Assembly (NCBI GenBank): GCA_944393695.1
Contig: CALYAY010000007.1
Span: 24,411 to 88,410 of the forward strand
Source of the DNA: an uncultured Alphaproteobacteria bacterium
GTDB taxonomy: Bacteria > Pseudomonadota > Alphaproteobacteria > RF32 > CAG-239
Direction: 5' to 3'
Length of the DNA: 64,000 nucleotides
Part shown: one piece after another, positions 26,510-37,197 of the stretch
Numbering within the stretch: position 1 is the first letter of the stretch
How the letters are laid out: every line of letters begins with the position of its first letter
Made by a program: the position numbers and the translations under genes
The notes under the pieces: model-generated
The model's database searches: none
What the model saw: only the letters and a program-made list of their open reading frames with translations
Told to the model about the DNA's origin: nothing

Positions 26510-29500
26510 ATGCTGAAAAAGTACTTGATAAAAACAAAAAAAGTTATTGTATTTATTACAATATATGCTTTTTTGCTCGCGGGAATGCCGGCACGGGCTT
26601 ATCTTCCGCCGTTGAGCAATGCCCAGCTGTATACCCTGGCGGTTCAGGGAAACGTAAGGGCTTTGCGGGCGGCGGTGCAGCGCGGCCTGAACATAGACTC
26701 GCTTGACCGTTACGGCAATACGGCGCTTTGTCATTCAATTATCAAAAGAAACTATACGGCTTACAACACTCTGCGGGCGGCGGGAGCCAATCCGCATCAT
26801 CCCTGTATTCAAAATATTGCCAACGGCAACTATGACTCCTTTGTGGCTTCAAGGCGGGTGGTTCCGGCCACGGCAAACTCGCGGCAGGCCTATGCTTATG
26901 TCGGGGATGACGATACCATATGGACAACAGGCATGTGGGCAACGGCCGGCGCGGTTCTGCTGGGCGGGATTATTGCCCTGGTTTTGAGCAGCAGCGGCGG
27001 CGGAAGCGATGATTTTGTTCCTTATGAAACAACGGATTACAGTCTGGCCGGCGTGGTCGGAACCGAGCGTCCGGATTATCCTCAGGATTATCCGTATAAC
27101 CCGATTATTCTGCTGGAACAGAACGGAAACACCATCGTTAACGGCTATTATCCCGATTACAACCTCGGCGGCGATGCCCAGGAGGGGTGGGTTATATCCA
27201 ACGATGCCAGCATAGATGTGGAAGGCGAAGACGGCAGCACCGTTTCGACACCGCTGACGGATTTAATCGATTTCAACAAAAGCGCGCTGGAGTATTCCGA
27301 CTACATCCAGGTGGCGATGAAAGCGACTTACGGTTCAACCGCCAACAACGGTTATGCTTATGACGACCCGATGTATGACGTCGACCGGCATTATCTGATT
27401 TCGCTGAAAGACAACACAACCGCCCTCGCCGCTTTTAAGGACAGTTTTGCCAACAACTATTCGCAGATAAACATTGATGCCAAAAACGGCACCATCGGCA
27501 TGATCGGCAGTATTAACTCAACCGTTACGAATCAGACCGCCGGACAGATCAACATGACTTTCCGCGGCGACAAAGACAATCATTCGGTTATCGGCATGTA
27601 TGCGGATACGAATTCGACGGCAATCAACGAAGGCGTTATTTACGGACAGGCACAATCTTCCGACAGTATTGCGGGAACGCTTACCGGCATGCGCGGGCAG
27701 CTGCTGAATCAGGAGAATCCGAGAACCTCCAAAACAAATGTCACAAACCGCGGAACAATTAAGCTGGAGGCCAGCGCCAACAACCGCGACATCAAAACTT
27801 CGCTGGTCGGCATGGGCAGCTGGCTGGAAGACGATTTTCTCAACGGGGCAATGTATTTGTCGCGTGCCGGATTTGTTTATCTGGACAACCTGGGGTCAAT
27901 TATCCTGAATGTGGCCCTGACCGGCGAAAACGGGACATACAGCGCCAATTCGGAAGACGGAACTTCTGCCCTGTTGCAGGGGACCGGCGGAATCGTCGGC
28001 ATGCGGGCCGACGGCAATACCATCGCGACCAATGACGGACTGATTCAAATCAATATTGAAGATGAGGGAAAAAATACCGTTACCAACAATCATGCGGGCA
28101 TGCAGTCGGTTCACGGCGGAAAAATCGTTAACAACAATACGATTGAAATCAACGGCGGCGAAGGCGGATACGGCATGCTGGCGGTACGCGGCGAAGGAAA
28201 CAATCCGGAATTTGACGCTGTGGCAGAAGATGTTTCCACCGTTATGATCAACAACGGAAACATCATCGTCAACAGCGAGAACAGCTATGCCATGAAGTCT
28301 TATACGGGGGGATCGTCAACCAATACCGGCACGATTACCTTTAACGTGGAAGGCGTGGCTATTGAGCAAAACACCGGAACCATTGCCAACCGTTCCGACA
28401 TTATCATGAATGCCGGCGGAATCGGGCTGAAGATGAATCAGAAAGGCGATATTATCAACGATTTGTATAATACCGATAATTCGCTGGGAACCATCTATAT
28501 CGATAACACGCTGAGTAACAATGTCAGCTCCGGCGAAGAAGGAGATTCCGGAGAAGGCAGCGGCGATACATCGGGGCAGAAAGAAAGCATCGGCATTTAT
28601 CTGGAGGACGGAACCGTTCTGAACAAAGGAACGATTGAGATGGTCAACACAAAGGGTGCTACAGGCAATATATCTTACGGGATTAAGGCCGAAAAAGGAA
28701 GCATTACCAGCACCAATTCCATTTCAATCAGTGACACTTATGACAGTTACGGGATTGCGGTTAAAGAAGGAAGCATTGAAAATTCCGGAGCCGTATCGCT
28801 GTTGAACACACGCGGCACGCTTGACCACCTGGGATATGCCTTAAAAAATGACTACGGCCTCATCAACAACAGCGGCGCGCTGACAATCGTCAACAAAGAC
28901 AATGCCTATGGTATCGCGTCCGGTTCGGGAATCGTCAACAATACGGGAAAAATTGACATTTCAAGCAATACGGGAACGTCAACCGCCCTCGCCTACGGCA
29001 TTCAATCCGGCAGCGGTTCGGTTACCAGCAGCAACGATATTTCAATCAGCAACGCCAATGACAGCTATGGTATTGACGTGAAAGCCGGAAACGTCGGCAA
29101 CAGCGGGGCCATTACCCTGACCAACACCAACGGATCGGTTGATAACAGCGGTTACGGCATTAATTCGGCACAAGGTGACGTTTCCAACAGCGGCGTGATT
29201 ACCATCGCAAATAAGAAAGAGGCTTATGCCATTACCGCCGCCAATGGTTATGTTACAAACGAAGCCGATTTGATTTTGAACGGTAACGCACAGGTGTTGG
29301 CTACCACGGGATATGGTATTAAATCGAGTCGCGGCGGCGTGACGAACAAAGGCAACGTGACCATTACAAACACCACTGACAGCTACGGTGTCTCTGCGGA
29401 CAACGGTGACCTTACGAATACCGGTTCGATTGACATGCACAATACTTCCGGCGCCCTGGAAGGCCTGGGTTACGGCTTAAAGACCGGAACGGGAAACATC

Positions 29501-32500
29501 AGCAACAATGCCCAGATTTCAATAAGTAACAAGAATCAGGCTTATGCCCTGTTTACGGATACGGGACGCGTTGTTAACGACGGTTCGCTGATTATTGCCG
29601 GAAACACCGGGGCTTCAACCGACGCCTATGGTATTAAGTCAACTTCGGGACTGGTGGAAAATAACGGAAACATTACGATTACCGATACTAAAAACAGCTA
29701 CGGGGTTGCGACGGAGAACGGAGATATTACGAATACCGGAATTATCGACATGCACAGTTCCGGGAATGCACTGGAAGAACTCGGATACGGACTTTTGGGT
29801 GGAAAAAGCAATATCGTCAACAAAGCCGCTATTAACATACGTAATAAAAATAACGCTTATGCAATCAGTAATACTAGCGGAACGATTACCAACGATGCAG
29901 CATTGACCATCAATGGCAACGAAAACTCACTCTCTGCTCTGGGATATGGTATTAAAGGCGGATTTGGGGCCATTACCAATACAGCAGGTATTACCATTAC
30001 AAATACAAAAGACAGCTATGGCGTATGGACTGAAAACGGTAATATTACCAACAGCGGAAGCATTTCGCTGGCTGACAGTAGCGGTTCTATTGAAGGAATC
30101 GGCTATGGTATCCGGACTGGACATGGTTTTGTTAACAATACAGCGAACATTTCCATTAAAAACAAAAACGAAGCCTATGCCATTTCCGATGAGTCCGGAG
30201 ACGTGGACAATGACGGTACTCTGACCATTAACGGAAACAAAGGCGTTTCGACAAACGCTTACGGTATCAAAGTAGCAAGCGGAGCAATTGACAACTCGGC
30301 CCAGATTACAATTACCGATACAAAGAACAGCTACGGGGTTTCAACTGATAATGGTGATATTACCAACAGCGGCATCATCAACATGTATAGTTCCGACGGC
30401 TCACTTGAGGAGACCGGATATGGTTTGAAAGCCGGTACGCCGGGAAATGGCACCGATGCTGAAGGAAGTTCAAGTACCGGAGGCGGAAATATTACCAATA
30501 CCGGGGAAATTACGATAAAAAATAAAAACAACGCCTATGCCATCGCAACAGCGGGCGGAACGGTTTTGAACCAGGCGGCTTTGACCATTAACGGTAATGC
30601 GGGAGCCCTGTCGGCGCAGGCTTATGGTATTCAGTCGGCAAACGGAGCCGTCACCAACGAAGGCGCCATAACGATTACCAATACTCAGGACAGTTATGCC
30701 GTTTCGGCCGATAACGGGGATATTACCAATACGGGAACCATTCTGCTGCAAAATTCTACGGGAGCGGCCGAAGGAATCGGTTATGGTCTGAAAACCGGAA
30801 ACGGCAATATCAAAAATGATGCGACGATTACGATTGAAAACAAAACCGAGGCTTACGGTATTGCCTCTACGACACAGGGCAATATCGACAGCAATGCCGC
30901 CATTAACATTACAAATTCAACCGGGGCGGCGGCGGGAATCGCTTATGGTATCAAAGGCGGAACCGGGTATGTCAACAGCAACAGCACAATTAACATTACC
31001 AACGCCAACGAAGGATACGGGATTGCGGTTGACAACGGTGTGGTGACCAGTAATGCCGACATTACCCTGACCAACACCCAGCAGGCTCAGAACAAGACAT
31101 CTTACGGGATTAAGGCCGAAAAAGGAAGCATTACCAATAACGCCAACATTTATATGAACGTTACCGGCGACCTGACGGCAGAAACAGGAAATGATTCCGG
31201 CTCGTTCGGTATTTGGGGCAATGAGGCCAACATTACCAATTCGGCCAATTCGGAAATCGTGTTCAGTCTGAGGGGCAACGGTATGCACACGGTGTCGGGC
31301 TCTAACGACAACTATGGTTCAATCCATATGCAGAAAGGCGGAACCGGAATGTCGACCGACTCCGGCAATGCCATTAACCACGACAGCGGCACGATTACCA
31401 TTGATGACACCGGCGTGGGTATGGCTTCGGGCAACGGAAAAGCCACCAACGACGGGCAAATCAATATTACCGGAACCATGTCTACCGGTATGGAATCGGC
31501 CAAAGATGCTGAAAACAACGGGACTATCCTGATTACGGGATACAACTCTACCGGGATGAGCGTCGTGGCCGAAAACGGGAGTATTGTCAACAACAAGGAT
31601 ATTATCATCAATACCTCGCACAACGGATTGCAAAACTACGGTATGTACGGTTCAACCGGGGTTTACAGCCGGATGAACAACAAAGGCAACATCACGATTA
31701 CCGGCCGGCAGTATCCGACGACGGAAAATGTGGCTTACGGCATGTATCTGGACGAGGGCGAGGCTCAGAACAACGGCATTATCACGCTGAATGACATTTT
31801 CGGCTACGGTATGTATCTGGGAACAGGCGGCACGTTGGACAACTACGGCACCATCGCGCTTAATTACGGCGGTGTCGGCATGGGCGCCAACGGAGCGGTT
31901 TCGGAAGGCAAAGAAACCGTGGCAATGATTAATCATACGGGCGGCACCATTACCACCAACGGCCAGTATTCTTACGGTATGTACGGACAGGGAACGGCCA
32001 CGGCCTGGAATGACGGAACACTGACTATCGGCGGGGAAGACTCTTACGGTATTTACACCACCGACGGCAGCGGCACCAATACCAGCACCATCACCATGAG
32101 CGACGCCAACTCTGTCGGTATGCACAGCGTGAACGCGGATTCAATCAACAAATCAACCGGAACGATTACCATTCAGGGCGAAAACTCGGTGGGTATGCAG
32201 ACAAACAACGGCGGTACAACCGACACCAGTCTGAACGGCTCGGTCAATGAGGGAACCATCAATCTGGAAGACACGGCGACGGGGTCAACCGGTATGACGG
32301 TGGTCGACGGCAGCGGAAAGGTCAAAAACAAAGGAACAATTAACGTCGGCAGTACATCATCATCCGGTATGCTGGCAAACGGCGACGGCGGAACGGTTGA
32401 CAACAGCGGCGATATTACCGTTACGGGCGAAAATTCTTATGGTATGCAGGCCACGCAGGGAACTGCAACCAACAATAAGAACATTACTATCAGCGCCGAC

Positions 32501-35500
32501 GGCGGAATCGGCATGTTTGCGGACGGGGGCAATATCGTCAACGGCACAAACGGAACGATTAACCTGACGGAAGGCAACAACAGCACTTATGCCATGTATG
32601 TCGAAAGCGGAACAGCCGACAACCAGGGGAAAATCAACCTGAGCAAGGCGGATGTGGTCGGTATTTTTGCCGAATCGGGAACGGCGGAAAATAACGGCAC
32701 GATTAACCTGAGCGGGGATAATTCCGTGGCCATGCGCGGCCGCGGTGATGCCCAACTGACCAATAATTCCGGACGGACCTATGAAGTGACTTATGACAAT
32801 CTGGCCAATTTTTCTACTGAAAGCGGCATTATTATCAGCGGCAATAATTCCATCGGTATGGAAGCCGGCGGAAGCTCTACGGTTACCAATGCCCGCAACG
32901 GCGTGATTACGGTTAACGGGCCGAACTCCAAAGGTATGGTGGCGCTGGGGGTGACGCTCGGACAAGAAACAACCTACGGAACCGCGACTAATCAGGGAAT
33001 TATCCTGGTGAACGATGCTTCCTCGGAAGCAATGTATGCCGACGGCGGTATCATTGTTAACGATACGGACGGCATGATTTATACCAACGGTGATTATGCG
33101 ATGAACGTTCATGCCGGAACAGGAACAAACAAAGGTTATATCCGCAACGACAACGGTAATTTTACGGCCATGTATGCGGAAGCCGGTGAGATTGACAACC
33201 AGGGGCGTATTACGCTGAACGGCGATAATTCCAAAGGTATGGTGGTTAACGGTTCGGCCACAGCCAGCAACTCGCTGAAAACCAGCCGGATTGAGGTTAA
33301 CGGTTCAAACTCCATAGGTATGCAGGCAATTAAAGGAACTGCGACAAATAATGGTGTTATTGACGTTAACGCAGAGGATTCAACATCGGTCAACATGCAG
33401 GCCGACGGCGGTACAATTATCAATTCATCAACGGGAACACTTTCTTCCAGTGCAGTGGACGGCGTGGTTATGCTGGTTAACGAAGGCAGCGGCGACAACC
33501 AGGGAACTATCAATCTTGATACCCAGGGAATTACCGCCATGCGGGCGAAAAACGGCACGATTACCAACAGCAACGCCATTATTATCAACGGGCCGGGGGC
33601 TACGGGTATGGAAGCCATCAACGGCACGGCGCAAAACGACGGTACGATTACGGTGGGCAGCAACGGCAGTAAAGGTTATGCCATTGCGGTGAACGGCAAT
33701 GGTTCGGCGACCAATAACGAGAAAATTGTGGTTGAGGCAACGGATGCTTATGCCATGTACACCGACGGCGGAAAAATTACCAACGCCTCGGGAGCGACAA
33801 TTACCACCAACGGCTCTTCGGCCATGTATGTGAAAAACGGACAGTTTGAAAACAACGGGGATATCAGCAATTCCAACAATAACTTCCATGCCATTCATAT
33901 TGAAAACGGCACGGGACTGAACGCCGGCAGCATTACTCTTACCGGTAACAGCGCAGCGGCGATTTATGCCCTGCAATCGGAAAATCTGGAATCTACCGGT
34001 GATATTAATATGTCCGGCAGCAGCGCTATCGGTATTTATCTTGGTTCCGGCACGCTGACTTCCAGCAGTGAGATTAACATGGGATCCGGCACGAACAACT
34101 ATGGTATTCAGGGCGGAACATCGGTTGTCATCAAAAACAGCGGTAATATTAGCGGTGGCACAAGCAAAGACGATGAAAATCCTAGCATCGAAGGAACCGG
34201 CTTTATTGGTATTAATGTAGAACAGGGAAATGTTACAAACAGCGGTGCAACGATTGAATTGAGCGGAGACAACTCTATCGGTATCAATGTGGGCAGCGGC
34301 GGCGCCGACAACAGCGGAACGATTTCGGTTAAAGCCAACAGCGGCACCATCGGCATGCAGACACAATCGGGCACGCTGAACAACCTGGACGGCGGAACGA
34401 TTGATGTGGTCGGCACAGGTTCTCGCGGAATGTATGCTTCCGGCAGCGGAAGCCTGAGCAACAGAGGAACTATTAATACCTCTGGTGAAGGTACAATCGG
34501 TATGTTAAGCAACGGCGGCAATGTCGGAAACCATGCTTCCCTGACAGTCAGCGGTATTAACGCTGTCGGTATGTCCGGGGTCGGCGGAACCCTGACCAAT
34601 GGTGAAAGCGGTATTATTGATGTTGACGGTTCGAATGCCATCGGCATGCAGATTACGAACGGTGGTAAGGCCATTAACAACGGCAGTTTGAACGTTCAGG
34701 GACAATTCGGCATGTATGCCGCCAGAGGCAGTACGATTACCAACGGCGGAACTATTACTCTGGAAAACGGTACTGTCGCCATGCGGGCCGTTGATACATC
34801 TTGGGCTTATAATAACGGCACTATTATTCTGGTCGACGGCGGTTCGTGGGGAATTTGCGATACAGACGGACACTGCGTAAATAAAGGTAAGGTTATTGAT
34901 CAAACGTCGACTTCGACATATTCTCGGTCGGCACGATCCTTGTCAATGGGAACCATGAATTTATCTCAAGGCATGGCTGTCGGTCTGGGCGGAAATTATA
35001 CAGCCTCAGCCATTAAAGGAGACCTGGCTGTTTACGGAGATGCCACGCTGGAAGGGAGCAAAACGCAATATACGCTGGCCAATGCGTTGACCGCTTCGGA
35101 TATCAGCAAGCTGAACGTTCGGGGAACGGCATGGTTTAATCAGGTCAGCATTGAAGAAAGCAATGATGCGGTTGATACGGATGCAATCGTTGATGAACTG
35201 AACAAAGCTCAGGCAGCGGAAGAGAATGCCGAAGAAACGGCAGACAACAGCGGTACGGTGGTTGTCGCGTCCGCCCAAACGGCAGCCCCTGCCCTGTTGA
35301 GCGCTGCTCCGGCAACAGCCGAAGAAGAAAACGAGACTCAAAAGACCGATACCGAAACTTCCGGACTTGACGACCTGAAGAATTACAACATTACGGTCAG
35401 CAAGGGTGATTTGAACGAAATTCTTGCCGATGAAGAAGGCATTGAAGACAAGTCGCTTTTGGATAAGCTGGATGCGGCTTATGAGGCCGGGGCGGAATCC

Positions 35501-36472
35501 GACGTCTTTGACGAGATGAAGTATGCCTATACCAACAGTCAGCTTAATCATACGATTGTGAAAGAACTCGGACTTGACTTCTTCGGCAACTTCGCCAAGC
35601 AAAATCTTGACGTTATCCGCAGCGCCAGCCGGCAGATAAATTCCTCTCTGTTTAACAACAAGGAAACCAAAGACGTGCGCCTGACCGCCGGATATGACTT
35701 CAGCGGACGCAAACAGGACAGCGATATTTATCAGACCGACTACGAAGACAAGGCTTATTCCATCTTCGGCATGCTGGATAAGAAGTTTAACGAGAAATTC
35801 CGTTACGGTATCGGCGTGCTGCTGACCAGATATGAGAGCGAATATGACGATTCAATGTCCAAGCGCAACGAGTTTATGGTTCAGGTTCTGACGCCGCTCA
35901 TTGCCCAGTTTGACAAGACCAAACTGATTTCAGTCCCGCGGCTGGGTATCGGTTTCGGCGATTATGATCGTGTGGGTTCGAGCCAGCTGTATGACGGCGA
36001 TACAACCAATTACTATTACGGTATTACCAACGAACTGCGCCATAATATGGACTTTGGCTGGTTCGGACTGGAACCGACGCTGGAATTCAACGTTTTGGGT
36101 ATGTATCAAGACCGGATTAAGGAGGACGGCGTGGTCGACATATCGTCCAGCAACAACCTGTCAATTGAAGGCGGTGTCGGCCTGTATGCCACCAAGCTGT
36201 TTGAATTCGGAGAAGCTCACTCGCTCAAGCTGAGAGCCGGCGGTACTTACTATCACGAATTCGGCGATCCGTACAGAGCGCAAAAAGCTCGTCTGGCCGG
36301 AACCGATGTCAGCTATCGGATTAACAGCTACAACGCCAGCCGCGGACGCGGTGTGGTCAGCCTCCGTGCCGATTACAAATATAATCAGTTTGATCTGTAC
36401 GGTGAGTTTACCAAGTTTATTGAAGAAAACGGCGGTTATGCCATTAATGCCGGTATGGGATACAGATTTTAG
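26510..36472 (+). CDS. Giant autotransporter adhesin with N-terminal ankyrin-like part (3,320 aa)
   Basis: ATG 26510 is chosen because the signal peptide begins there (MLKKYLIKTKKVIVFITIYA, ending ARA at residue 30); a TTG at 26456 would only add 18 residues in front of it. Residues about 36-100 contain two ankyrin-like repeats (NVRALRAAVQRGLNIDSLDR, YGNTALCHSIIK). Residues about 142-160 are a Gly-rich hydrophobic segment followed by SSSGGGSDD. Residues about 200-2870 are a repetitive beta-helical passenger built of rungs like 'ITNSG.I.(M/I).N...SYG(I/V)...'. An Ala/Glu/Thr-rich linker follows near 2880-2960. The last about 280 residues form an autotransporter beta-barrel ending in aromatic Phe (AINAGMGYRF). 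It is expected to be a type Va surface adhesin. No terminator with a T run follows on the plus strand. Confidence 0.92.
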   Translation: MLKKYLIKTKKVIVFITIYAFLLAGMPARAYLPPLSNAQLYTLAVQGNVRALRAAVQRGLNIDSLDRYGNTALCHSIIKRNYTAYNTLRAAGANPHHPCIQNIANGNYDSFVASRRVVPATANSRQAYAYVGDDDTIWTTGMWATAGAVLLGGIIALVLSSSGGGSDDFVPYETTDYSLAGVVGTERPDYPQDYPYNPIILLEQNGNTIVNGYYPDYNLGGDAQEGWVISNDASIDVEGEDGSTVSTPLTDLIDFNKSALEYSDYIQVAMKATYGSTANNGYAYDDPMYDVDRHYLISLKDNTTALAAFKDSFANNYSQINIDAKNGTIGMIGSINSTVTNQTAGQINMTFRGDKDNHSVIGMYADTNSTAINEGVIYGQAQSSDSIAGTLTGMRGQLLNQENPRTSKTNVTNRGTIKLEASANNRDIKTSLVGMGSWLEDDFLNGAMYLSRAGFVYLDNLGSIILNVALTGENGTYSANSEDGTSALLQGTGGIVGMRADGNTIATNDGLIQINIEDEGKNTVTNNHAGMQSVHGGKIVNNNTIEINGGEGGYGMLAVRGEGNNPEFDAVAEDVSTVMINNGNIIVNSENSYAMKSYTGGSSTNTGTITFNVEGVAIEQNTGTIANRSDIIMNAGGIGLKMNQKGDIINDLYNTDNSLGTIYIDNTLSNNVSSGEEGDSGEGSGDTSGQKESIGIYLEDGTVLNKGTIEMVNTKGATGNISYGIKAEKGSITSTNSISISDTYDSYGIAVKEGSIENSGAVSLLNTRGTLDHLGYALKNDYGLINNSGALTIVNKDNAYGIASGSGIVNNTGKIDISSNTGTSTALAYGIQSGSGSVTSSNDISISNANDSYGIDVKAGNVGNSGAITLTNTNGSVDNSGYGINSAQGDVSNSGVITIANKKEAYAITAANGYVTNEADLILNGNAQVLATTGYGIKSSRGGVTNKGNVTITNTTDSYGVSADNGDLTNTGSIDMHNTSGALEGLGYGLKTGTGNISNNAQISISNKNQAYALFTDTGRVVNDGSLIIAGNTGASTDAYGIKSTSGLVENNGNITITDTKNSYGVATENGDITNTGIIDMHSSGNALEELGYGLLGGKSNIVNKAAINIRNKNNAYAISNTSGTITNDAALTINGNENSLSALGYGIKGGFGAITNTAGITITNTKDSYGVWTENGNITNSGSISLADSSGSIEGIGYGIRTGHGFVNNTANISIKNKNEAYAISDESGDVDNDGTLTINGNKGVSTNAYGIKVASGAIDNSAQITITDTKNSYGVSTDNGDITNSGIINMYSSDGSLEETGYGLKAGTPGNGTDAEGSSSTGGGNITNTGEITIKNKNNAYAIATAGGTVLNQAALTINGNAGALSAQAYGIQSANGAVTNEGAITITNTQDSYAVSADNGDITNTGTILLQNSTGAAEGIGYGLKTGNGNIKNDATITIENKTEAYGIASTTQGNIDSNAAINITNSTGAAAGIAYGIKGGTGYVNSNSTINITNANEGYGIAVDNGVVTSNADITLTNTQQAQNKTSYGIKAEKGSITNNANIYMNVTGDLTAETGNDSGSFGIWGNEANITNSANSEIVFSLRGNGMHTVSGSNDNYGSIHMQKGGTGMSTDSGNAINHDSGTITIDDTGVGMASGNGKATNDGQINITGTMSTGMESAKDAENNGTILITGYNSTGMSVVAENGSIVNNKDIIINTSHNGLQNYGMYGSTGVYSRMNNKGNITITGRQYPTTENVAYGMYLDEGEAQNNGIITLNDIFGYGMYLGTGGTLDNYGTIALNYGGVGMGANGAVSEGKETVAMINHTGGTITTNGQYSYGMYGQGTATAWNDGTLTIGGEDSYGIYTTDGSGTNTSTITMSDANSVGMHSVNADSINKSTGTITIQGENSVGMQTNNGGTTDTSLNGSVNEGTINLEDTATGSTGMTVVDGSGKVKNKGTINVGSTSSSGMLANGDGGTVDNSGDITVTGENSYGMQATQGTATNNKNITISADGGIGMFADGGNIVNGTNGTINLTEGNNSTYAMYVESGTADNQGKINLSKADVVGIFAESGTAENNGTINLSGDNSVAMRGRGDAQLTNNSGRTYEVTYDNLANFSTESGIIISGNNSIGMEAGGSSTVTNARNGVITVNGPNSKGMVALGVTLGQETTYGTATNQGIILVNDASSEAMYADGGIIVNDTDGMIYTNGDYAMNVHAGTGTNKGYIRNDNGNFTAMYAEAGEIDNQGRITLNGDNSKGMVVNGSATASNSLKTSRIEVNGSNSIGMQAIKGTATNNGVIDVNAEDSTSVNMQADGGTIINSSTGTLSSSAVDGVVMLVNEGSGDNQGTINLDTQGITAMRAKNGTITNSNAIIINGPGATGMEAINGTAQNDGTITVGSNGSKGYAIAVNGNGSATNNEKIVVEATDAYAMYTDGGKITNASGATITTNGSSAMYVKNGQFENNGDISNSNNNFHAIHIENGTGLNAGSITLTGNSAAAIYALQSENLESTGDINMSGSSAIGIYLGSGTLTSSSEINMGSGTNNYGIQGGTSVVIKNSGNISGGTSKDDENPSIEGTGFIGINVEQGNVTNSGATIELSGDNSIGINVGSGGADNSGTISVKANSGTIGMQTQSGTLNNLDGGTIDVVGTGSRGMYASGSGSLSNRGTINTSGEGTIGMLSNGGNVGNHASLTVSGINAVGMSGVGGTLTNGESGIIDVDGSNAIGMQITNGGKAINNGSLNVQGQFGMYAARGSTITNGGTITLENGTVAMRAVDTSWAYNNGTIILVDGGSWGICDTDGHCVNKGKVIDQTSTSTYSRSARSLSMGTMNLSQGMAVGLGGNYTASAIKGDLAVYGDATLEGSKTQYTLANALTASDISKLNVRGTAWFNQVSIEESNDAVDTDAIVDELNKAQAAEENAEETADNSGTVVVASAQTAAPALLSAAPATAEEENETQKTDTETSGLDDLKNYNITVSKGDLNEILADEEGIEDKSLLDKLDAAYEAGAESDVFDEMKYAYTNSQLNHTIVKELGLDFFGNFAKQNLDVIRSASRQINSSLFNNKETKDVRLTAGYDFSGRKQDSDIYQTDYEDKAYSIFGMLDKKFNEKFRYGIGVLLTRYESEYDDSMSKRNEFMVQVLTPLIAQFDKTKLISVPRLGIGFGDYDRVGSSQLYDGDTTNYYYGITNELRHNMDFGWFGLEPTLEFNVLGMYQDRIKEDGVVDISSSNNLSIEGGVGLYATKLFEFGEAHSLKLRAGGTYYHEFGDPYRAQKARLAGTDVSYRINSYNASRGRGVVSLRADYKYNQFDLYGEFTKFIEENGGYAINAGMGYRF
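28672..28709 (+). repeat. 38-bp direct repeat, copy 1, in the autotransporter gene
   Basis: The sequence atcttacgggattaaggccg... is identical over 38 bp to 31099-31136. The copies are 2,427 bp apart, a multiple of three (809 codons), and bracket the most regular part of the passenger. Confidence 0.9.
28720..31136 (+). repeat. Higher-order repeat array in the passenger
   Basis: About eight times over, a set of four beta-rungs recurs with a total period near 100-106 residues (about 310 bp). The order is 'GYGIK...G.(I/V)TN.(G/A).ITITNT.DSYGV', '..NGDITN(T/S)G.I.M...G..E.(L/I)', 'GYGL(K)(T)G.GNI.N.A.I.I.NKN.AYAI' and '..G.V.NDG.L.I.GN.G'. The passenger outside this block is also repetitive but less regular. 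Confidence 0.8.
31099..31136 (+). repeat. 38-bp direct repeat, copy 2, in the autotransporter gene
   Basis: It is identical over 38 bp to 28672-28709 and in the same reading frame and orientation. Confidence 0.9.
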
Positions 36473-36508
36473 TCCGGATAGTCGGTTCAATGGTTGCGCC
36501 GCATGCGT

Positions 36509-36539
36509 AAAAAAACGGTTTAGCTGAAAAGTTAAACCG
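36509..36539 (-). terminator. Stem-loop with T run on the minus strand
   Basis: CGGTTTA and TAAACCG pair across a 10-nt loop, with seven T following on the minus strand. It lies after the autotransporter stop, so it would stop leftward transcripts from the repeat cluster. Confidence 0.5.
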
Positions 36540-37190
36540 GAGTATGACAGAGAAGAAAAGCTTGGAGAATAGCAAGGGAGAGAGCGGACTGGAAAGGGTT
36601 AAGGCCGATATTTGACCCCTCCGGCTCCCCTTTCTAAAGGGGAGAGGACAATAAGGAAGATCCCTTGACGTTCAGACTGGCGCTGAACGAGGGATGACAG
36701 TTTTATTTTGTTTGAATATGAAACCCTCCCCAGCCCCTCCCTGAGTTTTCAGGGAGGGAGGAGATAGAGGGGCCTGAGTTTTCAGGGAGGGGATATAAGG
36801 AAATTTTTTCACCCTCACCCGACACTTCGTGTCGACCTCTCCCCTCGGAGGGAGAGGTATAAACAAGTGACTTTGTTTGACCTGGATTCCCGTGCAAGCC
36901 GGGAATGACAGAGAGGCGAAATTAGAGTATGCCAGGAAGAGAGCAGACAGGGAAAGAGTAAGGCTGATATTTAACCCCTCCGGCTCCCCTTTCTAAAGGG
37001 GAGAGGGCAATAAGGAAGATCCCTTGACGTTCAGACTGGCGCTGAACGAGGGATGACATAAAAAAGATGTCCGAGGATGACAGAAGAGGTTGGAGTATGA
37101 CTGAGAGGAGAAAGAGGCCGGGAGGATGACAAAAGAGAAGAAATCGGAATATGACAAGAGAGAAGGACAAGAAAAGAGGTCAAGGATGGC
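36540..37190. repeat. Large intergenic repeat cluster (about 650 bp)
   Basis: No gene is supported here. Repeat A occurs twice (36659-36700 and 37018-37059). Each copy is preceded by repeat E (acccctccggctcccctttctaaagg, 36616-36650 and 36974-37010). Repeat B lies at 36722-36795, repeat C at 36803-36860 and a repeat D relative (gacctggattcccgtgcaagccgggaatgac) at 36879-36909. The remainder is strongly purine-rich on the plus strand and repeats short endings of the form (a/g)g(t/g)atgac (about 36540-36560, 36905-36930, 37070-37170). Confidence 0.8.
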
Positions 37191-37197
37191 AGGGCGG

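Noticed and set aside
33428..34366. 312-residue antisense reading frame inside the autotransporter gene (also 32360-33112 and others)
   Set aside because: Long open frames on the opposite strand follow from the repetitive codon usage of the passenger. They have His/Asn-rich improbable composition and no ribosome binding sites.
28672..34800. CRISPR-like regular repeats
   Set aside because: The periodic repeats are coding, imperfect and in frame. There are no identical short repeats with unique spacers and no cas genes.
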